From the NCBI GenBank assembly GCA_949130485.1, contig OX422184.1, positions 12,221,996-12,285,995 of the forward strand: a stretch of DNA of 64,000 nt. The letters are read 5' to 3'. A program made the translations under genes and the position numbers. This document shows positions 42,853 through 53,940 of this stretch, piece after piece. Numbering within the stretch: the stretch's first letter is position 1; each line of letters starts with the position of its first letter. The notes below the pieces were generated by a model, which was given only the letters and a program-made list of their open reading frames with translations, was not told the DNA's origin and made no database searches. Origin of the DNA: Agelas oroides (Eukaryota > Porifera > Demospongiae > Agelasida > Agelasidae).

Positions 42853-45717
42853 ATGGCAGAGAGCTCTACAACCTCTAGTGAGCCTGCAAAGCAGAAACGG
42901 GCCCGAGGTCGACCTCGTAAACACCCAAGAGAGGAAGACGACTTGGAAGTGAAGGTAGAGGGGAAAGAGCTGGCTCTCAGAACCACTAGAAAGGATTTGC
43001 AAGCTGATGAAGCTATCTTTAGTCTGAGTGTGCCTAATCAGCTATTGTTTCAGTGGCATCGAATAGCCCAGAAGCCAAGAGATTATATCCCACTACTCAA
43101 TGACAGCATAGTTGACAAGGCTGTAGCAATTAGACCAGATTGTTGCCAGGTGGCTGACAATCTAGCCTGCCGTGCTGGCAGACTGAGAAGCCAGGTTGCC
43201 ACTGCCACCTCAGGAAGGAGAGAAGTTCTGTTGGAGAAGTGTGCCCATATTCCTGTGTATCGTGGCAGCACAGTTGCACCACAGCCTTTGTTGGAGGAGA
43301 TTGACAGCCTTCGGGTTGAACTGGCAGACACACTGGTGGAGATGGCAGACAGGCAAGAGGAGATCACCACCTTAAGGCAAGCGATGGAGAAGATGGCAAT
43401 TGAAAGGGCTGCAATGATGAACCATGGGAAGATGGTGGAGGAGTCATCAGAGCGGCACAGGAGACGAAAGCTGAGCCACTTCCGCAGTGTGGCTGAGGCA
43501 GCTCTGTGATTTGCAGAGTCATTCGGTCTGGTCCCTGACCAACTTACCACCCACACTGCAACTTCAGGAGAACAGATCTCTGTCCATTTTGGAGAAGGCA
43601 CGTCTCATCGCTCACCACAACCCACAACCACCACCAGGATCCCAGATGAGTTCTGTGCTATGCAGACTCTTTATTTGCTGGACCGCTTTGGGGTGTCCGA
43701 TCAGTTCTACCATGAACTCACACAGGTAAAGCAACATGTATAATGAAATTTTTTACATTATAAATTCATCAGATACAGAGTGATCCAGACAGGTTTGCAG
43801 ACAAGGACTTGGAGATCTGTGTGAAGTTTAGTGGGGATGGAGCACGTTTCTCCAGTTCGTCTAGCTTCCTCCTACTCTCCTTTTCCCTGCCTGGCACTGC
43901 TTCTAATGTACTCTCTGGAGCAGGTAGGTCAAATGTTCCAAACAATTGGACTGGACGAAGATTCATGTTCCTTTTTGTGCAGGCAATCACACCTTTGCAG
44001 CCATCAGAGGCACAGAGAGCTACTCCCGTCTGCAATCCCTCACTGTTGTGCTGGAGGACATGAATAGTCTCATTGCTGACCCCTACATCAACGTGGAAGG
44101 CAGGCGGCAGCTGCGCATTGTACTTGGAGGAGATTACAAGGTGCGTGTAACTCAGTTATTAAGTTACCATTAGTAGGTCAATATATGCCAAGCTCCTTTC
44201 CATTTCTGTTTATAGTTCCTGCTGTTGGTCATGGGGCTGAATGAGGCACATTCCACATATGCCTGTCTATGGTGCAAGATCTTGGCAAATGACAGGTATA
44301 TACATCTGAAGTCATTGTGTATATTGAAAATTAATCTACAACTATCATGTTGCTAAAAGGTGGAACATGTCCGTGGATGAGGAGGTGTACTGTCAAGAGA
44401 AAGCAAGATCCCTCTCCTCACTGAAGTCTGACAGCCAACACTCCACACGGCATTGTAGCAAACATCTGGGCTGCATTCACCCCCCATTGCTCAACATTGA
44501 GCTGGACCACATTGTTGTGGATGAGCTCCACCTGATGCTACGTGTTGGGGATGTGCTGCTCAGAAACCTCATCCTATATGCCGACAGCAGGGACCATGCT
44601 AGCCGAGAGCATCGAGGAGAAGACGCCAACAATCTGCGGCAGCTGGAACGAGCCATTCGATCCTGTGGGGTCAGTTTCCAGATATGGCAGAAACGGGAGC
44701 CAACTGGATAACCAATCCCCGGCAGCTATGATTGGACAGCCCTCACAGGCAAGCACAAGCTGCAAGTTCTGAAGATGCTGCCAGAGAAGATGAGTGTATT
44801 ACTGCCGGATAGCATCTCCCCAAAAGTAGCCACCCTGTGGAGGGTAAGTGTAGCCATAATAATGCTATTTAATTATTACTTACAGGCTATCCATTTACAT
44901 CTTAGGATTTTGTAGTGCTGTACAACATCATGACAAGCTGGAATCCCACTCCAACTGAGATTGACAGATTCCATCAACAGGTATTTTTCATTGTCAGTAC
45001 TAGTGTGTGCCCAGGCCACTCCCAGATTTATCTTGTAGTCATGGAGATAAGAATTGCAGCTGTTAAGTTGAGAGTGGCCCTGGGGAATAAAGTTTTACAC
45101 ACATACTGCTCGCGGTGAGGTATATATGAAAAAAAAGACCTAACATATTTGGATAGCCATCGTCCCAGTCTTCATAGTGAGCTCCTAGACCCTCCATGTA
45201 TCTCAGTATCGAGCAAATAAATAAATGTTTATAGCATGCTAAATTGTTGTATTTTCTACCTGTATAGGCCAAGCAATGGGTCTGTGACTTTGTGGAGTTA
45301 GGGGATCTGATGCAGGGCTACCAGCAAAAGTATGTCACTCCCTACATGCACATCATGGTGTTTCATGTGCCAAAGATGCTGAGGGTCTTCGGAAACACTA
45401 AGCAATTTTCTGGACAGGGTAAGTAAAACATCTGATCAGCAGTTTTGGTTGTGTTTATGTCAAATGGCTTGCTGGTTATAGGCGTGGAGAAGAACAATGA
45501 TGACTCGAAGCGGCACTACTTCTCCAGCAACAAACACGATGCTGCTGGGTAAATCATCCGGTGTGAAGCTAGACTGGAGATGCTGCAGAATGGTATCAGA
45601 GGGTTTCCCAGTTGTGAGCAAAAGAAGTGGCCATACCAAAAGCAGAAAGATGAATACTGGAATGGAGGAGGGATCCAGGAAGCTAGGAGGAACAAGAGAC
45701 AGCACCCAGAAGAATGA
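42853..45717 (+). CDS. Unrecognised eight-exon gene with three in-frame stops
   Basis: Exons: 42853–43725, 43773–43923, 43983–44140, 44216–44295, 44360–44843, 44906–44980, 45268–45418, 45482–45717. All have GT–AG introns and consistent phases, giving about 735 codons. Exon 1 has an AT-hook (KRARGRPRKHPREE), QWHRIAQKPRDYIPLLNDSI and a coiled coil. Later blocks are VKFSGDGARF, VLGGDYKFLLLVMGLNEAHS, YACLWCK, IELDHIVVDELHLMLRVGDV and FSGQGVEKNNDDSKR. The spaced acidic residues resemble a transposase core but I cannot name a family. In-frame stops lie at 43507 (TGA), 44709 (TAA) and 45548 (TAA), with no frameshifts. Likely a recently inactivated gene of an uncharacterised, possibly mobile family. 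Confidence 0.65.
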
Positions 45718-45884
45718 GATTTTTGCCATCAATCTCCTTCATAAAAGGCTTTTCTAAAAGCCACCACTGTACTAAAGAGTTCACCATAATTTATCTGCTT
45801 ATTCATGCTTCGGCATTACATACATACACACACCACACACAATTGAAAGCATGTGTATTTTGTAATCATTTTGTCTCCCTCCCT
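45718..45884. other. 3' flank of the eight-exon gene
   Basis: No poly-A signal of the AATAAA form is obvious. The stretch leads into the CA microsatellite. Confidence 0.3.
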
Positions 45885-45888
45885 TGCA

Positions 45889-45930
<42 letters not shown>

Positions 45931-46270
45931 CACACACACACGCACACACACACAGCACACACACGCACACACAGCACACACACGCACACACAGCACACAC
46001 ACGCACACACGACATGTACACACACACTGCAGACATGCATACCACAGATATGCATACACACAGGCATGCACACACACCACACACACACACAACACACACA
46101 CACCCGCACACACAGCACACACGCACGCACGCACACATGTGCACACACGCATAAACACACACACACACATGACGCGTGCACACACACTGCACACGCACAC
46201 ACACACACACAGAGCACACATGCACCCACACCTACACACACATACAAACTTACACGCACACAAAACGTTA
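45885..46270. repeat. Long CA/TG microsatellite, interrupted
   Basis: Almost pure CACA runs with CG, GC and AT interruptions cover about 390 bp. The long frames in it (His/Thr on plus, Cys/Val on minus) are artefacts of the dinucleotide. Confidence 0.95.
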
Positions 46271-47262
46271 ACACCTCTAGGGTTGCAAGAAAACAGTACT
46301 GTCCAGGGTTATGCAACAGCAAATCACTGATTTTTAATTTTGTGGTTCTGTTGTGTTAAACTCTGCTGACGAGGCCTAACAAGGCCGAAACAGTACTGAA
46401 AATAATCATGCAGGTGATTGTATAAATGTACACCAAAGCTTTGCCAACACACATTCACAATAGCCAGCATGTTGCTATGGCAATGTACAGGTAATCTTGT
46501 GGTAAGTAGTTCAAGTAGATAAGTATGTGCTGTAACAACATAATTATTATGTTTGGAATTCAGCATTGATAATGATAACAGGATGCTAGCATCTTGCCTT
46601 AACTAAGGATACATAAATCATCTCGGTGAAAGATTTTGGTATGAGTACAATAGAACCATCAGACTTTTTACTGTATACTGGACTAGAATACCTAATCTTA
46701 GACTCTAACCTAACTGGAAACACTACTTTACATCCATCACCTAACTTATCGTACACTACATACCAATCAGCTGGAAAGTATACATTGCTAAAATCAGCTA
46801 ATTCAAAAAAGTTACCTCACCCACTGGGTGGCACACTACCTTTACCACTAAAAAGAAAATTAAATACATCTACTCTAAAATCTACACTAAAGCTACAATT
46901 AAGATTAACACGTAACTTAAGACTCCTATGTACTTCAGCAACAAAATTGCTGACACTATCAGCAATCAGACGATATGATGGGTCGGGAGCTTCAAAAGCA
47001 CTGTGAAAGATAACAGTTGTCCAATGATAAGACTGTTGATATACAGCATCACACATGCATTCACTGTGATTTCCAGTACGTTAGCATCAGTATGTTATAC
47101 AGTGATTTATGCGGGTTAGGGTGTGGTTATGGTTGGGTTAGGGCTGGTATAAATACAGATGTTAACGTACTGTCGTTAACGGCTTGTTCTACCGGTTGTA
47201 CTTTTTGTGGAGGCTATGGTGACCCTGCCCTCATGCAGTCATGCCAATAACATGTACTAGTT
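46271..47262. other. No gene recognised
   Basis: The plus-strand frame at 46626–47006 is Leu/Thr/Ser-rich, with no motif. The GGTTAGGG-like words at 47105–47140 are loosely telomere-like. Confidence 0.35.
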
Positions 47263-47385
47263 TCAATGGAGTAGCAGCTGCTCACAGGTGTACCTGACTG
47301 CTGGGTCAGTGATGTCTTCCACTGCTTCCCATGTGGCTGCCTCTTTTGGGTAGTCACTCCAGAGGACTAAGTACTCAGTAGTTCC
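47263..47385 (-). CDS. Chromodomain gene, terminal exon
   Basis: After the acceptor GTGCTGCAG the frame reads GTTEYLVLWSDYPKEAATWE and AVEDITDPAVRYTCEQLL, then a stop at 47263. This is the second half of a chromodomain: E-Y-L-V-x-W with the aromatic-cage Trp, then the A-T-W-E block and the C-terminal helix. It joins in phase 0 to the exon ending at 47546 across a 160-bp intron. Chromodomains bind methylated histone tails or recruit proteins to chromatin. Confidence 0.7.
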   Translation of the reverse strand, partial: GTTEYLVLWSDYPKEAATWEAVEDITDPAVRYTCEQLLLH

Positions 47386-47639
47386 CTGCAGCACCACAAC
47401 ACATAGATATAGACCGTGTAACTGGCTACCCTCAGGCGAGTTAGCTGTAAATGTATAGCTAGTGCTTGAACATCAGCGTGCTTATGGCTTTATAACCTCC
47501 ACTACTGAACGCAAAGGCACATAAAGATTACAGTGGGGCTATTACCTTTCTCCTCCTTTTGGCCACAAGACGCTCCACTTCATAGCAACCTTCAGGAAGG
47601 TCACGATCCGCGCCGCGCAGTCGCAGCTTGGGATCATGT

Positions 47640-49148
47640 AGGATATCCGACTCCCGCGCCGAAACGAAAGGGGGCGTGGCCTACAGTCACGTGGTGCCAC
47701 GCCTACTCCATTCCGCTGATGCGCAAGGCCGCGCCCACCCACTTAGGGGCCGCATGCACGTGTTGAGATATGGAATCTACGTATGAAGAGTGGAGTGGGT
47801 ATAAAAGCAGGCAGTATAAAATAGGTGATCTGTGTGTATAAATGTTTGAAACTGAAGACGTAAGAAAATGGAGTAGCTACCTATTGGCTGCAAGTACAAA
47901 AGTAAGTTAAAAGAATGTGCAAGTTGGTTATTAGCTAACTAGCTACACGGGTTATTAGCTAACTACATGGGGTACTGGGTTGCAATATCACCAATAATTG
48001 AATCAAAACACTGCCTAGCTGTCCATCCATACCTCTCCCTATACATATACTCATCAAGGTAGCTTGCCAGCTGGTGCTCATGACACCCGTGCATCCTTTT
48101 GAGTTTAATTTTAATCCTATTCCAGTAGGATTCGACATTCTGTATGTGCACCCCACTTGGTGAAACAAACTCTACCGAATGGTTGACAACATCATGATTG
48201 CTAACATTTGGAAGAGATGCCACGTGGTTGTATGCAGCCCATTCATCAGACCACACTACTGTTCCAGGAGCAACATGCTGCTGAATGATTGGAAGTAGGG
48301 TGGTGGCATCTCTTTTCGGTACAATCTGTACATACCCTAAGGCTGGTTCTACTGAAGTATCCACCATCCCAAATACCCATATCTGTGATCTTGGGGGGCG
48401 TCCTCGATGACCCTAAAGAAATAATGTTAGCACATGATGATGACATTATTAATATTCATCAGGATTGTGCTATACCTTTGGCTTGTGCCTGAAAAGTGAT
48501 TCATCTATCTGGACAACCTTGCCAGGACCTCCCAGTCGAGTTGGATTCTGAATCAATTTGGCGGAACACACTTCCCTAAACCACTGATATGCGTCAATTG
48601 CTGTGTCTCTGCCTACTCTGGCCTCTTCTGCTGCATCGGTTGCTGGGTATTCACGCACCCACCAATACAGCAATACAAGCCATTGCTGAAGGGTTAGTTT
48701 ACTTTTGCTGAAGAAGCTTCCAGCTCTCAACGACTTGGTGGTCTTGCAAGAGGCACAGCGAAAGATGCAGCCATCAGATATGTCAGATTTCTGTCTCAGT
48801 GTCATTGCAGTGCCACAGTTGCTGCACACCATGTTGGAGGCTAGCAAGTGCTTCTGCTGCAGGAAGTCTATCAGCTCCTCAGTGTTACCAAATATAACAG
48901 GGCCAATATCTAGGATAGAAATATTCCCAGCCATTTTACGTGCATATACTTTCCCGCACAATTGCCGCTCTTTTTTGTACCAGTTATTTTTTTATTTTTT
49001 GTACCAGTTAGTGACTGCGCATGCGTGCAAGCCTGGTTAACATTAGTGGGTGGGCGCGGCCTTGCGCATCAGCAGAATGGAGTGGGCGTGGCACCACGTG
49101 ACTGTAGGCCACGCCCCCTTTCGTTTCGGCGCGGGAGTCGGATATCCT
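47640..49148 (-). mobile_element. Merlin DNA transposon, apparently complete
   Basis: Terminal inverted repeats of exactly 104 bp (47640–47743 and 49045–49148) start AGGATATCCGACTCCCGCGC and differ at two positions. CAGCTTG occurs on both flanks (47624–47630 and 49149–49155), separated from the left end by 9 bp (GGATCATGT). This is either an 8-bp target duplication with a slightly longer left end, or coincidence; Merlin normally makes 8–9-bp duplications. The 1509-bp element has one intact transposase gene. Near-identical TIRs and an open gene point to a recent insertion. Confidence 0.9.
47963..48934 (-). CDS. Merlin (IS1016/ISXO2-like) transposase, intact, one 63-bp intron
   Basis: Exon 1 runs from ATG 48934 to 48476 (153 codons) and exon 2 from 48412 to the stop at 47963, joined in phase 0 by a 63-bp intron (GTATAG…CTTTAG). 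The 302-residue protein has a zinc ribbon (C37, C40, C60, C63), a helix-turn-helix region, and the DDE core: D144 (QIDESLF), D209 (WSDEWAAY) and E247 (NVESYWNRIK), with the VNHS block before the Glu. An ISXO2-like DDE domain of this length is the usual Merlin enzyme. It cuts and pastes DNA at the 104-bp TIRs. Start chosen as first ATG; upstream in-frame codons have only TTG. Confidence 0.9.
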
Positions 49149-49350
49149 CAGCTTGCCGTGCTCGCGGTTTTGCGATCGCCCGTCCCAACACCCAGGACGT
49201 CTGCGGAGCTGCAGTTGTGCAGAGCGCGGTAATATCCTGGGGGGTGGCGTGGTCGCTTCGCTGGGGTATTACTACCAGTAGTAGCTACTCTCAATGCCAT
49301 CGTCTCTTTGCGTTTTCCGCAAACTAACCGTATATTATCGGCACACGTAA

Positions 49351-49553
49351 AGCAAAACGGAATTATTCCGTCGACCAAGGAAGTCCGTGTCATGTCCGCT
49401 TGTACAGTATTAATTTCTGGTAACGAAGCACACGCCGCAGTTGCTACGCAGCATATGCCCTGCGGGCTATCGAATACGAACTATCGAATATGGGAAAATA
49501 TTAGTCATGTTGCTCTATGGGAAATACTATTGGCGCGCATAGTAGCTATATAA
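49351..49553. other. Spacer between chromodomain gene and Helitron
   Basis: CpG-containing sequence without a supported gene. It could hold the chromodomain gene's promoter. Confidence 0.3.
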
Positions 49554-51080
49554 TTGGGGCGAGCGCAGCGAGCCCCACACTTGTGGTGAAAACGGAAAAT
49601 TTTTATTGGGCGAGCGTGAGCGAGCCCCACACTAGTGAGTTGAATTGAGATTTTTCATCGAATATTATTATTATTATCTGTCCTACGTCGTTCCGTATAT
49701 TCTTGACGCTGTAATTTAACGCGATAGCCGCGGGCCGCGTGTGGTCCTTAACTTCGCGATATCGGAGTAAAAAACAGCTATGATTTTTGAAAAGAGCATG
49801 AAACGGCGATTCTAACGGTACCAATATCATTAACTTTGAGTCCATATAGCAGGATTGTATGAGCTTAGAAATGCAAGTGTTTTGCAGAAAATTTATACGT
49901 TGTTTTTGCGTGATTATGCGTCCAGTACACGTTCCGCAAGCGACTGCTAGTCCAATTGAGATGAAACTCGCTGTGAAGGTTAGTCAGTACCTATTCAGTC
50001 CAGTGAAGGTTGTTCATTTTGATTACCTAGTGTAATGCCTGCACTAGGCTTGATAAACGCTTAAAAAACGGCGTTTTTCGGTTGTAAATAGTAACATTTC
50101 CGCAGGAGTTGGATCAAAGTTGCAATCAAAAACCTGCACTGTCCCCTTGGGCAACCAGTCCGGTATACAAATATAGTTGTTCATCGTTGAATATTGAAAG
50201 TCATTGTGAGCAGGAGTACAAAGTCTGTTATTACCTCAAAAATACACAGAAAAGGGATGAAATATGACGAAAAAAGTGCATGCATTCTTGACTAAGGCAG
50301 ACAAAAATTAGTAAGTGCAAATGTACCTAAGCATCTAAGAAACCTCTGTACTCAATTTGATGCAGATGCATTGTAGCAATGTGTAGATATGGCCTCTGTA
50401 GACGAAAACTGGCATACTTCTGGAGACTCTGACATCGCTACCTTAAGTAAGATTTTCGTACAACTTGGCAGCCAGCTAGCTCCAAGGTGACTTTGAAAGA
50501 TGACGCTTATGAAGATACTAGCCAGGGATTGCAGGCGGAGCGTGCACACTTATTGAAGAAAGGATAGCCTATAGAAGTTGTGTTTGCAGCGACACCCAGG
50601 ATATATAGGTAGCTGGATCGAGCGTGTCTACTGTATGTAAACAGTTGTGTAGAGAGGTTTAAAGCAGAAATCGGCAGAGACTCTCCTTCCATCCATGGCT
50701 GATGGATGGCGAACCCTCTCTGCTATATCTCTAAGATGCCTCAACTTGAGGCTTCTTAGCATAGTCCTTACTTGAGACTCAAGTAAGGACTATGCGCGAC
50801 AAGCCAGGCTGTGTTTAGACTTACCCTACAGTTAGCCAGAGTAGATGCTTAGCTTGCACTAATGGCATTGTATGGTACCACCCCATGAGAAGCTAGTCTC
50901 TGCAACCATCTCCTCTAAGCTGTTAAGCACTTTTGTAGAGAGTAGTGACAAGCTTTGTTCAGCTACATGCCACGCCACCTGTGTGCTGTGATCTGACACT
51001 TCACTTAAAAACCTTTGATACAAGCTAAAGCTGTGTATTGCTTGCTCACGCTCGCCCAACAATGTTCTACATTCTCCTAG
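49554..51080 (+). mobile_element. Non-autonomous Helitron, copy D
   Basis: It starts TTGGGGCGAGCGCAGCGAGC and CCCACACTTGTGGTG on plus and ends at 51080 with GCTCGCCCAACAATG … TCTCCTAG followed by T. A second near-copy of the start (TTGGGCGAGCGTGAGCGAGC, then CCCACACTAGTGAG) lies ~55 bp inside, at 49608. About 300–390 bp before the 3' end is a hairpin cluster, at a position comparable with the hairpins of copy B. There is no Helitron protein frame. Interior 49700–50650 holds no recognised gene. Confidence 0.65.
50691..50795. repeat. Three adjacent hairpins inside Helitron copy D
   Basis: CCATCCAT facing ATGGATGG (about 50690–50709), CTAAGATGCCTCAA facing TTGAGGCTTCTTAG (50731–50759, one mismatch), and GCATAGTCCTTACTTGA facing its exact complement (50759–50795, 17-bp stem, 3-nt loop) follow each other directly. 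Confidence 0.85.
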
Positions 51081-52584
51081 TATATATCATGGCGTACGGT
51101 AGTACGCCATATGTAGGGATGACCCCGAAAAAAATGGCGGCCACAATAAAAGTGCACAAATGACACGTTCGAAATGTCTACGTTAGATTAGTCAAAGGCC
51201 TCTATGAGCCGTATCAGGCATTACCGAGTGCTTCCATGAGCAACGGGACCGTTAACTTTGCTGGAGAGCATCGCTGAAGTACCAGACCGGCGAGTCGCTA
51301 AAACAGGCAAATCGTCTATCTTCTGACTTTCTTCTTCTTTCTTTCTTTCTTCTGTCAGTGTGTCAGCCAGGCTAGCACGATAACGGCTGAAGCTATTACA
51401 ACGATTCGAATGCGAGAAAAGAGCATAAATCACCGGGTATTGCACTCACTACTTATCGTTATCGTAGAACTCGAACTATTCTTCAGTGATTCTCAAGCAC
51501 TCCGATGTTAATGCTCAGTGCTGTACGCCATTTTACTAGAATATCATTATTCATAGCAAGTACGCCCCCCGGAAGTTCGACTGAGCACGTGTTTAGACCT
51601 ATAGCTTACTGTGAACGATAAAGACGGCAACAGCCGAAGTCAGGTAGACAGACATCGAGGGATTGTGCATGTTTCCAGGAGAAGTATTATAAGGTATGTA
51701 TTGCTAGAGCTGCTGTAAATGAATGTGTATGTGCATGAGGACTCCCGCAATGAGCACATGTAGCCTAGTGGCCAGCTAGTGTTCTAAAGTTGCCAGCTGG
51801 TGTTTTAACAATCACGTTATTCGTATCTAGGTGGGCTATATGACTCAGAACACTAGCCACTGATATTCAATTTTTATTGTCAACTTTCACATTTAGACTC
51901 TACAACGGTGCATATAGTGTTTACTGCAAGTTGATGGTAGCACTTTGGCTGGTGTCTTCTTAACATCCTCCTTTTGTGTTGTGCTTCTGAGTTTTCTCCA
52001 AAGCAGCAAGTAGGAGCCTATTGGTAGCTTGGTATACTCGAACTGCTCTAGTGCAGCTAGTAGCACTGAGTCAACAGTGCATGGCTTCATTCCAAACTTT
52101 GCACTAGAGGAGGAGGCCACAGGAACTGGTGGTTGTTCAGCTCCATAGACCCCTATGCTGTGGTTTCAAACGGATTTAGACTATAGCTACTCACCATCAA
52201 ACTGTTCCTGTAATGGGGTCTTACGACTCAATACTCTGTGGTGACAGTCTATGGAGAGTTTTTTGGTGAACCCATTAGTAGTCCACATGAAGTGAGCGCG
52301 GGATTTATAAGCTTGCATGCAAAGCCTCATTAAACTCATGTGCTTTGCACTTGGTTTTTATGAGGTTTTTCTTGGGGTTCTAAACCCCCCAGATAAAGAA
52401 GTTTGATGTTTGGATTGACAATTTCACTTGGAAGCATTTGAATTTATGACAATTCTTAGTTCTTTGTGAACAAAAATGTTCTGTACTATCATACTGTACA
52501 CACCATGCATCTTCCCCTCGGCCTACCCTTCCACGTCTCTTCTCTGTTACCATTCCTAATAAACTACCAAAAAAAACAGAAGGA
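51081..52584. other. No firm gene; candidate host promoter region
   Basis: ATGGCGGCC at 51131 opens only eight codons. A minus-strand frame at 51221–51445 (starting MQYPVIYALFSHSNRCNSFS) and a minus-strand terminal-exon-like frame at 51893–52150 (KPCTVDSVLLAALEQFEYTK) are plausible but unsupported. A CTTTCTTTC microsatellite lies at 51330–51352. A donor-like AAG|GTATGTA near 51693 could end an untranslated exon. Confidence 0.3.
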
Positions 52585-53434
52585 ACAAGTCACAAAAAAG
52601 TTTTCTGAATGAAAACAAGCGCATGTAGGGATGGAACCCTCAAAAACCAACCGAACTAGATGGGAATGACACCACAACAATTTCACACCATCCCTACATC
52701 TTGTGCCATTTTGCCAACTATGCACACCACAAAACTCTCTACATGCACCTAGTCTATTCACACACACTAAATGAACACTGAACAATATACAGCCTTCTAC
52801 ATAAAAGACAATCCACATTTGCCATGTTTCAGCAGCAATAAAATTTCACAACATAACTTACTCCAACATACCATACAGACCCAGCTCATGCACTCCACAG
52901 TTTCTACATTCAAGACTATATATAGTCTCGCAAGCCAGACCCTTTCCGTTCCACAGCACCGATCGCTTTCAGTATCGGCACACAGAGGAAGGAACTAAGA
53001 ATCGTCATAAATTCAGACGCTTCGAAGTGAAATTGTAAATCCAAACATCAAACTTCTTCCCTCCACGTGCCGCATACTGAAAGCAATCAGCGCTGCGCAG
53101 AAAGGGTCTGGCTTGCGAGTCTACTTCAAGACAGACCATATCTGCCATGCTCAGTATAGCAACTACAATTTACTACATTGCAGCCACCCACAACATAACT
53201 CACTCCCCATACACATTAACATGCACTCCACACCCAGCACTACCCTCCCAACTGCCTTCCACAACCCTCCTATGCACACAACTAACAAACACAAAGCATA
53301 GTTGGCAAAATGGCACAAGATGTAGGGATGGTGTGAAATTGTTGTGGTGTCATTCCCATCTAGTTTGGTTGGTTTTTGAGGGTTCCATCCCTACATGCGC
53401 TTGTTTTCATTCAGAAAACTTTTTTGTGACTTGT
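52585..53434. mobile_element. 850-bp element with two 139-bp terminal inverted repeats
   Basis: Arms 52585–52723 and 53296–53434 have equal length and are nearly identical. They start ACAAGTCACAAAAAAGTTTT and contain CATGTAGGGATGG and TGTAGGGATGGTG. I found no target duplication. The interior is AT-rich, non-coding, and contains the nested MITE at 52917. The superfamily is unknown. Confidence 0.85.
52917..53124. mobile_element. Nested 208-bp MITE with 8-bp target duplication
   Basis: AGTCTCGCAAGCCAGACCCT near the left end faces the complement of ACTCGCAAGCCAGACCCTTT at the right. TTCAAGAC is repeated at 52909–52916 and 53125–53132. An 8-bp duplication would fit hAT, P or Merlin derivatives. 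It sits inside the 52585–53434 element and is younger. Confidence 0.8.
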
Positions 53435-53436
53435 AT

Positions 53437-53940
53437 ATATATGGTACGTGCGTATTCCGTATATGCATTCTGCCCTATTTGTGTGCGATGCAATATTTCC
53501 GCATTGCATATTGGGTTCATGTATTACTGCTTGCTCAAGAGACAAGACTAGAAAGGCTGAACGGTGGGAATCAACGCAACAGGGATTTGAAAACGGCGAG
53601 GAAAGGGAGGCACTACTAGCGAGACCGAGACTGATTATTGACGGCGTGCTTCGTGACTCTGCCACCAGCGGGGAGTGCTCAGTGTACAGAGCGATCAGCT
53701 TGTGAGAATTTGAATCATGCAGTCCTGCATGACTCGATCAAATATGAGCAACAGCTAGAGAAGAGCTTGTGAAACTTCCATACCACAACTCCAGTAATTG
53801 TGCTCAGGAAATGAGCTGACAATATAGACTACATCAAAAAAGACCTGGCTCCATACTCCATAGCTGAGAGAATCCTGATTCCACAGCTCTATGGGCTCAG
53901 CAAACATCCACTATATAGTATCTCTTTACCGACCGTAGCA
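53437..53940 (+). mobile_element. Helitron fragment, copy C, both ends missing
   Basis: ATATGGTACGTGCGTATTCC and GCATTCTGCCCTATTTGTG match the 5' region of copies A and B. It continues with the decayed first-exon piece (GACAAGACTAGAAAGGCTGA) and body (ATTCCACAGCTCTATG) as in copy B. It begins where the 850-bp element ends and stops near 53940. Confidence 0.65.

Larger units (their letters stand above)
47546..49350 (-). pseudogene. Chromodomain gene, upstream exon split by the Merlin insertion
   Basis: Nearest the donor (AGAAAG|GTAATA, 47546) the minus strand encodes DRDLPEGCYEVERLVAKRRR, the start of a chromodomain with the first cage Tyr. Going upstream, the Merlin element interrupts at 47640–49148. 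Beyond it the sequence continues to about 49350. Joining at the shared CAAGCTG gives an open frame of ~35 residues rich in Arg before a stop, with no ATG. A different frame there has ATG and MALRVATTGSNTPAKRPRH. The true 5' end is therefore uncertain, or the copy has drifted since the insertion. GC content is high, as in a promoter-proximal exon. Confidence 0.5.

Noticed and set aside
42853-45717. Stop-codon reassignment or read-through to explain the three stops
   Set aside because: The three stops are two TAA and one TGA, while the hAT and Merlin frames use ordinary codes; inactivation is the simpler reading.
45714-46359. Long His/Thr-rich and Cys/Val-rich frames
   Set aside because: They are translations of a CA/TG microsatellite in every register.
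47803-47830. TATAAAAG as a promoter for the Merlin transposase
   Set aside because: It is on the strand opposite to the gene and at its 3' side.
49148-49393. Frame MALRVATTGSNTPAKRPRH as the N-terminus of the chromodomain protein
   Set aside because: It is out of phase with the chromodomain when the Merlin element is removed at the shared CAAGCTG, so I did not join it.
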